Source of the DNA: Bidens hawaiensis
Taxonomy: Eukaryota > Streptophyta > Magnoliopsida > Asterales > Asteraceae
Assembly: GCA_021521415.1 (NCBI GenBank)
Contig: JAIQDT010000838.1
Span: 62,001 to 126,000 of the forward strand
Direction: 5' to 3'
Length of the DNA: 64,000 bases
The position numbers and the translations under genes are program-made. The notes under the pieces were generated by a model. That model saw only the letters and a program-made list of their open reading frames with translations, did no database searches and was not told the DNA's origin. Positions 1-11,812 of the stretch are shown here, one piece after another (position 1 is the first letter of the stretch; every line of letters starts with the position of its first letter).

Positions 1-378
1 TTCACCAATTTAGACGAGTTATTGGTTTGTTTCCATTTATGATCTTACAGCAGTATATCTCCCATGTTTCCCATGTTGATAACTATTAAACCTTCAATTT
101 TGTCTTCTTTAAGAAATTGGCAGCTTTAGGAGGATAAAAGGTACAACCTCTAGGCAAAGAATTAATAAGCTTTCAGCATCTGGTCTGTGCAAAATTTAGG
201 GTCCTGTTTTTTTTTTCTTTTAGTTGTAAGAGGAAGATATACTGGTTTCACTGTGTTGCTTGAGCAAACTTAATTTTCTTTTCAATATTACTTCTACTCT
301 GATGTTCAATACGACAGTGTTGCATTTGATTTGCTTGCTTTAAATAAATTTACATATGATTTCATGATACTTCATCAG
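1..378 (+). other. Calreticulin intron 1 (3' part)
   Basis: This stretch precedes the first visible calreticulin exon and ends in a splice acceptor AG at 377-378. I see no signal peptide or N-terminal calreticulin coding in any frame, so the first coding exon lies left of the window. The next exon starts in the second position of a codon, so exon 1 must end with one base of a split codon, probably Asp. Confidence 0.75.
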
Positions 379-3300
379 ATGGATGGGAGAGCCGGTGGGT
401 TAAATCTGACTGGAAGAGAGATGAGAACATGGCTGGGGAATGGAACTACACCTCTGGTAAATGGAATGGAGATGCCAATGATAAAGGTAACCCTTTTACC
501 CAATTGTTTTGAAGAATGTTTCTGTAAGTTACTAAATTTTATAAGTTACTGACAAACTTTTTTCGTTTTCCTTGATCAATAGGTATACAGACAAGCGAAG
601 ACTACAGGTTTTATGCAATCTCAGCTGAGTACCCTGAATTCAGCAACAAGGACAAAACATTAGTTTTCCAATTCTCTGTTAAGCATGAGCAGAAGCTTGA
701 TTGTGGTGGTGGCTACATGAAATTGCTCAGTGGTGATGTCGATCAAAAGAAATTCGGTGGTGATACCCCATACAGGTTATTTACATATACCACTCCTGCC
801 TTTAAAGTTTCATATATACTTTCATGTTATTATTATTATTATTTCCTATAGCTTGATGTTAATGTTAATTACAGTATCATGTTTGGACCTGATATTTGTG
901 GCTATGCTACAAAGAAGGTTCATGCAATTCTTACATACAACGGGGAAAACAAATTGATCAAGAAAGATGTTCCTTGTGAAACTGATCAACTTTCACATGT
1001 TTATACTTTCATTCTCCGGCCTGATGCTACCTACAGTATCTTGATTGATAATGTAGAGAAGCAAACAGGAAGCTTGTACTCTGACTGGGATCTTCTCCCA
1101 CCAAAGCAGATAAAGAACCCCGAGGCTAAAAAGGTAAATTCACACACGCACACATATTCTTTCTTGTCATTGTTGACTCATATACCTGTTTATTATTTTA
1201 GCCTGAAGACTGGGATGATAAGGAGTTTATTCCTGATCCTGAAGATAAGAAACCCGAGGTAACAAAATATTAAAAAGTGATTCCCTCTATTAGATCCACG
1301 GAAATCGAACCCTGAATTGTTATGCTTAATCTAATTTTAGGGTTATGATGACATCCCAAAGGAAATTCCTGATCCTGATGCCAAAAAGGTATACATTTTT
1401 CTTTCCTGCATTCTGGTTCCGCTGATATAGCTATGTTTGTAAACGAACCGAACGAACATGAACGTGTTGGTGTTCGTTCATTTACCAACCGAACAAATGG
1501 TGTAACAAAAAAACAATTAAATGAACAAGGTTTCTTGTTCATGTCCGTTTGTTAAGAAACTGAACATGTTTTGTTAATAGTTAAACGAAACGGATAAACA
1601 TAATTGAACATAGATGAAGGATTACTAAATGGATGAATAGGAAATCATTATAATTGGCCTAAAAGTTAATAAACTTGACGAAGTTGTAATGGGAAGTACC
1701 TTAATTTCACAAACTATATGCTTAGCCTAAAAAGTTAAGTGAATATAAAAACCAACCGAAACGACAATTCACGAACATAAACGAACAACGAGTCGTTCTT
1801 GTTTGTTCTTTTAATTAAATGAACAAAAGAAAATTGTTCATGTTCGTTCGTTTATAAAATAAACAAACTTAAACGAAACTTCCCACCGAACGTTCGGCTC
1901 GTTTACAGGCCTAGACACGACTGGTTAATTTTTTTATTTACATTTCAGCCAGAGGATTGGGATGATGAGGAAGATGGCGAGTGGACAGTCCCAACTATTC
2001 CAAACCCAGAGTACAAAGGTCCATGGGAAGCAAAGGTCTGTGGATTAAATGATTAATATTTAAATTTTATATTTATAAACGTGCTTCTTTTCGACTCAAC
2101 AGAAAATCAAGAACCCGAACTATAAAGGGAAGTGGAAGGCACCCAAGATTGACAACCCAGGTTTCTGTCATTTCATCTTTGAAGTCGTTAAATATGCATA
2201 ATCATATATAATATCTACTTGTAGTTTGTACTGACGATGAATCTTTTGTATATATAGATTTCAAGGATGACCCTGATCTATATGTTTTTCCCAACTTGAA
2301 GTATGTTGGCATTGAACTATGGCAGGTAATGATTTGTCTAATGCATTAATTATTCATTTTGTGAGAACCGAATGCTCATAAAAAGGTACGATTATTTTTC
2401 AGGTGAAATCTGGAACTCTGTTTGACAATGTGTTGATATGTGATGATCCTGAATACGCAAAACAAGTGGCAGAAGAAACATGGGGCAAACAAAAAGATGT
2501 ATGGTTCGCTGTTTTTTGTAATATATCTACATACTACTTAATATTTCTTATACTTATTTTTCTTTATTTAGGCTGAGAAGGCAGCGTTTGAAGAGCTAGA
2601 AAAGAAACGTGAAGAAGAGGTACGATGATCATCTTTGCATTTTTGTTTCTGGTCATCAGTTTTATATGAATGAGAAAACATTACTATAAACGAACATAAA
2701 TGAACTACAAATATGTAAATGAACGAACGGAACATATCTTCACGTTTGTTCATGTTCATTCTTTTATTAATAAACGAACTTCCCACCGAACGGTTCACGA
2801 ACGGTGCACTGAACAATTTGCTCATTTACAAGCCTATTGACAACTTGGGGTGTTCAAATAGTTTTGTGGCTTGTTTGAAGTTCGCTCGAAAAGAGCTTGA
2901 ATCTACATGAACCAGGCTGGCTCGACTTGGTTTCTAAACGAGCTGAACCCAAACCAAGATTGGCTCGGCTTGTCGCCCGGTCTAAACTGGAATGTGGACT
3001 CACTCGTTTAAATTAAACCACAATTTTTTAAAATATTAATAGTAATAACATAAAAATATGAAGTGAACAATAATAATGCATATATCACGCCTCTTGATCT
3101 TTATAAGATTTTGAAAAAAAAGAAAGCAAGGTTAGTACATACAATAGTATAAATTTTCTTGTTTATAAGATTTGTATTATGTGCATGTTAAACGATAGTA
3201 TTTTTTTTGTCTTTTATATATCAATATTTGTAAAAGACCAATAAAAGGCATTGCTGGAGCTCGAGCTTTTAACTAGCCGAGCTTGAATTTTCAGCTCCCC

Positions 3301-5254
3301 AAAATAAGGAATTTTTTCCCAAACTAGTGTTGGTGGAAAGTATTTACTACTTTGGTGTTCTTTAAAAAACATTTACCAAACTAGTGTTGGTGGAAAAAAG
3401 TATTGACCATTTTGGTGTTTTCACTTATTTTGTATTCACCTTTTACTTTTAAATTTAATATTTCTATTTTTTAATCTATTTTTATTTTTTATCATATTTC
3501 TTATAATTTTTAATCTAATAAATCTATATATTTTTTTGTCAAATCAACATTTTCTTATTTTTTTAGTAACTCGTTCTAAATCTTTTTTTTGTTTATTTTC
3601 TCATTTGATTTTTTTTGTCTTCAAATATATTTTTTTTGTCTTTCTGTTTAAATATATTCATTTTACGAATTTTATTTGGGTTTAGTTTTGTGTCGTAGCG
3701 AACCTAATCAATATTGATCGAGTTTGGTTTAAATATCACCATGTCTGCGTTTTACTAATGCCCGGGTTTTACCAATTTAAATTGTTTTTTTATTTTGTTT
3801 TAAATATGCGAGTTTTACAAGTTTTTATTTTTGGTTTAGATCCGACACCTTAACACGCATGGCTCATGCTGACCAAATTCGCGTTGAATAGCCGCCACGA
3901 CTCCTGGTTGTTATCAACGCCCGGGCTTTAGCGATCTTTTTAATATTAAATATGATAGTTCTATGAATTTATTTTTTAGGTTTAGTTCCAGCAGTGTAAC
4001 GAACATAGCCGATACTTACCGAATTCTCATCGAATAAACGCTGCAACGCATGTGTTTTACCAACGTATGGGTTTTACTGACTTTTGTTGGTGTTTTTTCT
4101 TCAACATGAACATTTAAGCGGGTCAAATTCAATTGCACGTTTTCTTTTTTAATTACAAGAAAAGATTTAGAACGAGTTAGAAAAATATATAAATGTTGAC
4201 TACTAAGAAAAAAAAATAAAATAACATTTTGGATTGATTGGACATAAAAATATATAAGAATATGATATAAAATTAGATAATAGATTAACCAAATCAAAAT
4301 GGAAAGTAAAAAATATGTTGATTCATAAAATATGAATATAATTAAACAAAGAGACAAAAAGAAAATGCATATATTTGAGAAAAAAAATCAAAAGAAAATA
4401 TTTAGAACGAGTTAGTAAAATAATAAGACAATGTTGATTGATAAAAATATAAAAAATAAGTTATTGGAGTTATTGGATAAAAAATGTATAAGAAATATGT
4501 AATAAATAATAGATTAACTAATAGAAAAACTAGATTTAAAAGTAAAAGGTGAATAAAATAAATGAAAAACACCAAAATGAAAAATATTTTTTTCCACCAA
4601 CACTAGTTTGGTAAATATTTTTTAAAAAACACCAAAGTGGTAAAGACTTTTTCCACCAACACTAGTTTGGGAAAAAACCTCCCAAAATAAGTGAGATGAG
4701 CCCTGACTCGCTTCCGCTCGTGAACAACGTTAGATAACTGGTTGAAAATATATGTAAAGTACGCTCGGAAGTCTAAAATGCGGTTTCATTTTAAATGACA
4801 TTGTTGTTTTTATATATCTTTTAGTTTTTATTATCATATATCTAATATATTCCAATATCATTGAAATGTAAAACATAAATAACGTTGGGACAAAAACGTG
4901 TGGACTGGTGAACCCACCTTGACTGATTGACCTGTTTGTGTCTCTTCTCAGGAATCGAAGGATGACCCGACCGATTCTGATGTAAGTGTCCCAATCCCTC
5001 TCTGTTTTATTATTTTTTTCTATTTTTGTTTATGTTTATAATGGCAAGAATTAAATTCGATAAAAATGTGGTTCAGGCTGATGAGGATGAGGGCAACGAG
5101 AGTGATGATGCTGATCATGATGATGATGAGGAAGGAGCAGATGATAGTGATATCAAGGTAAGTTGATTTATAATTTTAATTTCTGATTTTATATTTTATA
5201 GTTGGGTTTATAAATTAATTTTGTTTTTATAATATTATGCAGGATGAGCTATAA
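379..5254 (+). CDS. CRT: Calreticulin (13 visible exons, 5' partial)
   Basis: ER-lumen Ca2+-binding lectin chaperone for monoglucosylated glycoproteins. Exons: 379-486, 583-775, 875-1133, 1202-1258, 1341-1388, 1949-2035, 2103-2160, 2258-2325, 2403-2498, 2572-2619, 4952-4981, 5077-5157, 5243-5254. All junctions are GT-AG and in phase with no stop. Visible motifs are both calreticulin signatures ([16 protein letters not shown] and IMFGPDICG), P-domain repeats with K-P-E-D-W-D-D and N-P-E-Y-K blocks, and an Asp/Glu-rich C-domain. The last codons read K-D-E-L, whereas most plant calreticulins I know end H-D-E-L. The signal-peptide exon is outside the window. The 2.3-kb intron 2620-4951 carries repeats. 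The sequence suits a CRT1/2-type housekeeping chaperone. Family call is near certain; whether the copy is expressed is inferred from its intact frame. Confidence 0.97.
1438..1907. mobile_element. hAT-like MITE in calreticulin intron
   Basis: A 470-bp insertion with terminal inverted repeats reading TGTAAACGAACCGAACG on the left and its near complement at 1891-1907. The interior is full of GAACGAAC/GTTCGTTC words. Related sequence recurs at about 2680-2840 and 54124-54360. I could not find a clean target duplication, so the superfamily (hAT-like by its ends) is an inference. Confidence 0.6.
2680..2840. repeat. Partial copy of the GAACGAAC repeat family
   Basis: Shares the words CGAACTTCCCACCGAACG and GTTCATGTTC with the element at 1438-1907, and the right end again resolves to a CATTTACAAGCC edge. 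The left end is eroded. It lies in the same calreticulin gene, in the intron 2620-4951. Confidence 0.5.
2850..3297. repeat. Older repeat split by the foldback element
   Basis: Words such as GCTCGAGCT, GGCTCGACTTGG and GAGCTTGAA mark an old dispersed repeat. It continues beyond the inserted foldback at about 4692-4730 (ACTCGCTTCCGCTCGTGAAC), which suggests the foldback inserted into it. No coding is seen. Confidence 0.4.
3309..4680. mobile_element. Mutator-like foldback element (1.37 kb)
   Basis: Very long inverted arms: the left begins TTTTTTCCCAAACTAGTGTT and the right ends with its complement at about 4652-4677. Pairing continues with few mismatches through at least 110 bp and more loosely for several hundred. 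An 11-bp direct repeat CCCAAAATAAG flanks it (3298-3308 and 4681-4691), the size expected of a Mutator-like target duplication. The middle (about 3660-4080) holds three diverged ~140-bp units with the words GTAACGAAC, CCCGGGTTTTACC and GGTTTAG. No transposase is seen, so it is non-autonomous. Confidence 0.8.
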
Positions 5255-6138
5255 GTTTGGGATATTTTTGTTTTATAGTTTGTGTTGTTAGAGCTTGGGA
5301 TAGATGATATGTTCTTATGTCTATGTTATCAGTTACCATTGGAAGAGTGCTAGAAAGAGAAACAGGAACATTTGTGTTTGTGTTTTTCAATTAAAAGGCC
5401 CACTTGACATTTTAGCCATATCTTTGGCGTAGTTTGAAATTTCTAAACGGATCGAACAAAATATTTTATAAAACTGACAAAACCAAACCAGCAATTGACT
5501 TATTGAACAGTTTCAATATTTTTTCAAAAGCGAGCAACATTGAACGAAAATAAATGGCGTTATCATATGTTGATTATAATGGGTTTGTACATTTTTTGTG
5601 TGGATCGAGTGGCCAAGCCTCGAAAGAACTCAGGATTAAAAGCATCAGATTTAGCATCTTATAAGGCCACACAGCTTTTGTAACAAGAGGGCTTGTAGAC
5701 TAACGGCAATAAGGTGTTGCTCTATAGTGAAAGAACAAATATAGGATGTGGGAGTGACATAAATATATATAGAAAAAAGGGTTGTGTAATCAAGGTGTTG
5801 CTCTAATTGGTTTTAAGGGTTATGAAAATTGGTGTAGATTTAGAGGACGTGGGAGTGACATAAATATATATAGAAAAAAGTTTAAATAAAAATAAGAAGC
5901 CATTTAGAAATGGTAAGAACCTATACATTTTTGACATATGATATTAAAACCTATAGTGAAAGAACAAATATAGGAAACTATGTCGGTTATAATGATAAAA
6001 GAGTAATTTTGGGAAACTATGTCAGTTTTTGGTAATTTTAAACCTTAACCTTTGATTAGCATGATTCAATAGCTATGATTTATTCCTAGCCTTCCTAGAA
6101 AACTGTTTGTTTTTAGGATAACCCTCCCCATATATATA
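5255..6138. other. Calreticulin 3' flank with local duplication
   Basis: No second gene is visible. The first ~150-250 bp are presumably the 3' UTR. A ~65-bp segment containing GGGAGTGACATAAATATATA is present twice (about 5746-5778 and 5851-5880, with flanking words AAGGTGTTGCTCT and AGAACAAATATAGGA also repeated). Confidence 0.5.
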
Positions 6139-6168
6139 CTAGCTGGGTGCCCGCGCGATGCAACAGGG
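6139..6168 (-). mobile_element. Helitron 3' terminus (minus strand)
   Basis: Read on the minus strand, an imperfect GC-rich hairpin (6150-6168) is followed within ~10 nt by C-T-A-G then T, the plan of a Helitron 3' end inserted at A/T. The element body would run to the right; GC-rich words continue to about 6550. The 5' end was not found. Confidence 0.5.
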
Positions 6169-6857
6169 AATGTGCGCAAGCATGACATCGAACGCATAAC
6201 CAGCGTTACCATTTCAATAATTGTGTGACTTCGCAACAGTAAGTGCGTAACCCAGCTATAGTATGCTCGTAGTGCGGCATTGGAAGCTTAATCGGTATTA
6301 GTAAGCACGTCACACAACGGTTGTATGTGCGCAATCAGGCGTCGGTGCACACTTAACGCTACATTGAACGTGTCTTGACCCGCAACCCGTTCCGCCTGAC
6401 ATTGTTCTAACCCAAAATCCGTTCTGACTTGACCACTTTCGACCTGAACCCGTCCCCGCCCAAACCAAAATCACCTTTTTTATATCAACCATTCCAACTT
6501 TAACCTTTAGACCAATGACCCAAATGGCTGAACCGGCCTGACCCGTTTGTGGGTCCTTAGGTAATCATGTAACACATTAAGTTTTTAAAATGAAAAAAGT
6601 ATAGAAATACCATATACTCAAATTAAAGACTATAAAATACTCGTTTTTATGGTATACTGTTTTTTTTTTTTAAATTAACATGTGAAAAAGTTATAAACGT
6701 TCAAATGTCGTGGTGGTAGTTGGTTTAAAATAAGGGATATGTATGTAACTATTCTATAAATTAACAAATTGTGATTAAAGTTAAAGAACCAAACTTGTAA
6801 TTATTTTTGAATAAAATTAAAATCAACCGTTTATCATTTTGCTAAAAGACAAAATTG

Positions 6858-7214
6858 TTAAATTGAAATTATCCAATACCACAAATAAGTAAGGGGTCGT
6901 TACAAAGCATAACTTGAATAGACAAAATAACTTAAGATAGAAATAACGAAAGCAACAAAAATCTTCAGAGTCTTTGAGAATCTTTAGTTATTGTTAACTT
7001 CTTGACTTGGAGCACTTGAAGGAGTTAGATCCATAAGAACTTGAGCAGCCGAGGTAGATTGATTTGAAATAGCTTGAATAGGTTGAGCTTGAACAGGTTG
7101 CATGAGTGGAGTTTGATTAGAGTAAGTTTTGTAAACTTGAGCTTGCGGGTACGGGATTTGATAGGTTTGGGTTAAGTAGGAATGATCTTGATTGGCTGGA
7201 TGAAAATACATCAA
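6858..7214 (-). pseudogene. Duplicated 3' part of gypsy gag
   Basis: The minus strand encodes a Gln/Pro/Tyr-rich tail (NQDHSYLTQTYQIPYPQAQVY...) almost identical to the gag copy at 8154-8390. The copy includes the noncoding stretch after the stop (6858-6980 matches 8030-8150). It breaks off abruptly at about 7205 against LTR sequence, so it is a rearranged fragment, not a gene. Confidence 0.7.
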
Positions 7215-7331
7215 TGAATACTTATAAATGCATGACTTTATTTATAATTAATATCCGAATTCCGTTCCCGAATCGGTTTAAACATTAACGAACACAAATA
7301 TGAAAAACCCGAGATGTTACAGTCTCCCATA
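7215..7331 (-). mobile_element. LTR start and polypurine tract
   Basis: On the minus strand the polypurine run TATGGGAGAC (7322-7331) abuts an LTR beginning TGTAACATCTCGG at 7321. The same start (TGTAACRTYTCGG) opens the LTRs at 54529 (+) and 40352 (-). Only ~107 bp of this LTR remain before the join to the duplicated gag piece. Confidence 0.6.
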
Positions 7332-8029
7332 CTTTAGGAAATTTAGTCCCGAAATTAAGGAAAACTAAAACATAATCATGTTATAAATAATTAAACTTTA
7401 ACGAAAATATTTTAAAATAAAATTTAAAATTTACCATAACATAGAACTTCTAATAGCCGAAGCAACGCTCCAAATGAAAATCCAATAAGGGCACTTATAT
7501 ATAGGATGTACCAGCGGCGTATCCATTATGTACTTAACATCTTTACATTTGTACCGTTACCCAAAACTACTTTCGTTTCTAGACTATGACACACAATTGC
7601 ACATATTATGACATTCATGCAAGGACTTGGTAATTAATATCCACGACCATAATTACATTTATCGTCGGATGGTCTGCGTAATTCGTCCCTCATGTGGGTT
7701 ACAAAATATTGGAAGACATAATTTTGAGAGAAACTAAAATTTTTGATAAATTTATATATAAAACCAGAAGACCATTAATGTACAAAACATTTCTAAAAAT
7801 GATTGTTCGAGTTGATTAATAAAACAATGAAATTTCTAAAACATATTTTGATGTAAAAATATAATCTTGAAAATTGAAAAGGAATGGATTTCTTGAAGCA
7901 TATATTGAAATGGATCGTGATAAACGAGAAAAGGAAAATAAGATAGGAGTACGGTATCATAAGTAATTGGCCTTGATAAATAAAATAAACTTTATTCATG
8001 AGATAAAACGTGCAAAAGTTGAATAATCC
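7332..8029. other. Noncoding retroelement interior
   Basis: AT-rich DNA between the polypurine tract and the gag copy. No pol motifs (protease, RT, integrase) appear in either strand. This supports a gag-only, non-autonomous element. Confidence 0.4.
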
Positions 8030-8153
8030 AAATTGAAATTATCCAATACCACAAATAAGTAAGGAGTCATTACAATGCATAACTTGAAAAGACAAAATAA
8101 CTTAAGATAGAAATAACGAAAGCAACAAAAATCTTCAGAGTCTTTGAGAAGCT

Positions 8154-8960
8154 TTAGTTATGGTTGACTTGATTCACTTGACTTGAAGCACTTAAAGGAG
8201 TTAGATCCATAAAAACTTGAGCAGCCGAGATCGATTGATTTGAAATAGCTTGAATAGATTGAGCTTGAACGAGTTGCATGAGTTTAGTTTGATTATAGTA
8301 AGTTTGGTAAACTTGAGCTTGAGGGTACGGGATTTGATAGGTCTGGGTTAAGTAGGAATGATCTTGATTGGCTGGAGGAGCTTGAAAAATGTAAGGTTGG
8401 TAGGTTTGGACTTGATGAGCATTGGTAGTGTAGTAGGGTGCGGGTATAGCTTGAGCTTGGTGAGCATGGATGAGTTGAGGACACAATTGCAAAGATGATT
8501 AGGGTCTCCACAATTGTAGCAAGCACGGGTAGTAGCAGGTCTAGGATCAGGTGACACCGACCATTACGGAACGGCTTGCGCTCCAGGCGGTGCAGGACAA
8601 ACATCAGCAAGGTGTCCATAAAGATTTCATTGGGTGTAGAGACGGCACGGGGATTGAGCCGGGTGATGATATTTGCAAGTGGAGCATAGCAGGTTTGAAT
8701 CGGTATAAGGTTTCTTGTTTGAGACAGTTGGATCAGGTTGTGCTTGATTGATAGCATAATTTTGGTGATTGGGTTTATATTTCTTGGTGTGGTGAGAAGT
8801 GATGTTGTTGTGCGGAATGGGTTTGGGTTCGATCTTATTAGCACCAGTTCAGGATTCGGTTTTGGAATTGTCAGGGGTAGTTTTAGAGTCCGTTCGAGAG
8901 AGGGTCCATCCCTAACATGGTCATCTGAGAGAGCAGTAGCAAACTCCTATGAGGACCAAA
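8154..8960 (-). pseudogene. Ty3/gypsy gag remnant with zinc knuckle
   Basis: Minus-strand gag. A degenerate CCHC knuckle (ACYNCGDPNHLCNC) lies at about 8490-8530, followed by a Gln/Ala/Tyr-rich tail ending near 8154. The upstream half continues in another frame (NINPITKIMLS), matching the plus-strand gag at 58180-58360. Frames shift at about 8560 and the knuckle spacing is short, so it is non-functional. It sits directly upstream of a noncoding tail and polypurine tract without pol, as does the copy at 57640-58840. Gag would package element RNA. Confidence 0.7.
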
Positions 8961-9298
8961 AATGAAATTTCTTATAAGAGGATGAGAAGCAGATGGAAGA
9001 CGTTGATTACGACGGTGATTTCTTAGAAAAGACATTCTATGAGAACCAAATATGAAATTTCTTATAAGAGGATGTGTAAGTTGTGAAAATGAGTCGATGT
9101 AAGATAAGAAAAATGAATTCAAATAAAATTGAGTTAGTGATTTATCATGACTTGGGGATGCGTCGAAATTTTAAAATAATGTGAATACTTTTGAGATGTT
9201 TAAATAAATAGACAGTGTTTATTTTAAAAGTAAAATTCAAAATGAAATTTTATTGGGTTGGGCTTCCCATGGGCTTTCTATGGTAACTTGTCACACCC

Positions 9299-11812
9299 CC
9301 GCTAGCGGCGGAAACGCGGGGGCGTGATGACGTCATGGATCATAGTCACTGTTTATAGACTATACAAAAGATACTTCATCAAAATGCCTCTACGTGCATG
9401 TGACTCCTTATGTGTTTCCAATGCTTCAATTACATGAGAATGCATGCATAAAAACGTCAATAAAAATTGTTGGTGAGTTTCACAAGTTTATATGACATCT
9501 AAAAATATGTGTTTCAACGAGTCGACCGACATTATCTTATGTAGACAATTCCTCATGTAGTTACCATGAGCTCTATGATCAAGACATAATAGCGTTTCTA
9601 TGAGCGCCCCTCTTGATGTTCTAATGAGAAAACATCAGTCATCTGTTGGACAAATATCACCCGCTAGACCTCCAATCTAAGTTAGTGCGACTAACCACGG
9701 GTGGGGTGTGTTAATCCCGAATAGTACTATTCACATTGGCCACATCTATAGTAGTTAATGATCATAGATTCTAGTGGACTTTGGCTGCATTATTGTTTCC
9801 AACCCATGTAACAAAATGAGACCGCGTTTCTACTCGTTTCCGAACATGTGTTTCTCCACGCATTCTCCCCAAAAAGTTTCAAACAGTTATATTAAAAGGG
9901 GGCCGTGAGACTCACCTCGCAAGTGTACTCAATGTCTTTGTTGGCTATCTCAAGATTCAACATGACCTATTGCATGTCCTAAATACGTTCAGAAAAATTA
10001 AATCTAATGTTCGTTTCTCCACATTCGAGTTGGTACATGTTCATAATTCATCCAACTAGTTAGACTTGTTTATGTTTACATGCAACACGATGGCCCGTTA
10101 GTGATACGATTAAAATGGTATTTTTATAGGTCACAATATATATTATCTTGTATTGAAATCGTGTGCGAGTTTATAAAGCAATGATTCATTTTAAGCTGAG
10201 TCATAACTCATTTGTATGAAAATAGTTTTGAGTCTTATAATTAAATAACTATTTCTAATATTTTTATTTTTGCACTGCCTTTAAGTAATATGCCCTTATA
10301 AAAAAATACATATTTTCATCAAAATATAAAATGTCACTAATTTGCATTAAAGTGCTATATAACTTATAAAATATGCATTTTTTGTTACCATAAATCATAT
10401 TAAGAGTTTTTGATCCATACATTTTCAACGAGGTGATGCTAACGTCAAAAATAAGATCCAAGATATTTTCCACTTAATTATGTAGTAAGTTGATCTACTA
10501 GTAAAAGCACAATAAGTATTATTATTATTATCTAATAATAATAATATAATATCTAACATGTTTCTAAAAGAATATAAATCTAAAAATGTAGATCTAGTAT
10601 AACCCTTTTATTATTACTACTACTATTAACATGTATACTAAAATAAGTATGAATACGGTTACTATTATATCATAAGCACATTATATGCTAGTGACCTAAG
10701 GTTCGTAAATAGCAAAACTAACTAGTAGTAACAAACAAACACCAATATGATATCTTTGAAAATTCCAGTAAAACCTTTGGATTCCACCATGTATTTTATT
10801 TTTATGAAAATAAGTTGTTTAGTATTTTGGGTTTAATATTAAGCATGCATTAGCCGACACACTACTTGGGTGAATCATTTTTGAACATAACCACTTTTTA
10901 ACTTGTATAAATATACATTAAAGACGTTATTATTACTTAGTTCTAGATTTAATTTTTGAGGGAAGACTCTTGAGTTGCTTTCCAACTTTTAGCCTTCTAA
11001 TCTCCAAATTAATTTTTGGGAGTGTGGGCACCAAAAGGAAGGGGTTTGGATGTGTGGCTACTGACGAGTGAGAGGGAGAAAGAAATTGTTGAGTATGTTT
11101 CTTGTGTTGTGTGTGTTTCATACATCCATGTGTTTATTATATAGAAAGACATGAGTATGGTGTTTGAACATATAATAATCAGGGTTTTGATGGTTGAGTG
11201 TTGGACTAAAAGATCATAAATCATGGAATGGTGAGGTGATGGATAAGTGACGGATTGGAATGTGGGGAGTAGGTGATTGGTATGACAAATATAATGATTT
11301 TGTTTTATTTTCTTCAACCTTTTTTACTAGACATGAGATTGTTTGTATATAACATGATTTAAAAATTTTTGGAAAATATATGATTGTATGAGTTGGTGTG
11401 CGTCTACGCGTTGAAAACCAAGTTTATATGGTGATGGTTTACAATATGTTAGTTTAATTACATGCTTAGTGTTTGTTAGTTTTTGGCTAATTACAAGTAA
11501 ATCTCATGATTCTTAATAAGATCCGTTAATTTGTCTAATTGTATAAGTGTCGAAGAAATGAACTCGTGTGTACTAAGCACATAATTTGTGCACACTCGTA
11601 TATATATGTGTGCGTCTCTCTTTCTCTCTCTATATATATATGTGTGTGTGTGTGCGCGCGCGCATTTTGTTATTTTGTTTGGCGATTTTATGTTTCTTAA
11701 GGTATAACATGTCCACGTGTATCCGTCTATCACTCATATATAAAATTATTTATGTTGGTCTAGTTTTACGAAGCATCGTTTTATAAAATGAAATATATAT
11801 CGCGAACATAAC
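9299..11812 (-). mobile_element. LTR-like region of a gypsy element
   Basis: Begins TGTCACACCCCC (the complement of an LTR 3' end). It shares spaced words with the LTR at 11813: TTGGTGAGTTTCAC (9472, 12123) and GGGGYC-TGA-ACTCAC (about 9899, 12605). Its right boundary is not resolved. Reading frames inside it (10264-11317) show no recognisable domain. It lies between the gag remnant and the next LTR. Confidence 0.45.
11597..11663. repeat. Compound (TA)(CT)(TG)(CG) microsatellite
   Basis: Adjacent short runs: TATATATATGTGTG, CTCTCTTTCTCTCTC, TATATATATATG, TGTGTGTGTGTG, CGCGCGCGC. Confidence 0.85.

Noticed and set aside
8551..8965. Plus-strand ORFs over the gag remnant
   Set aside because: Shadow frames of the minus-strand gag.
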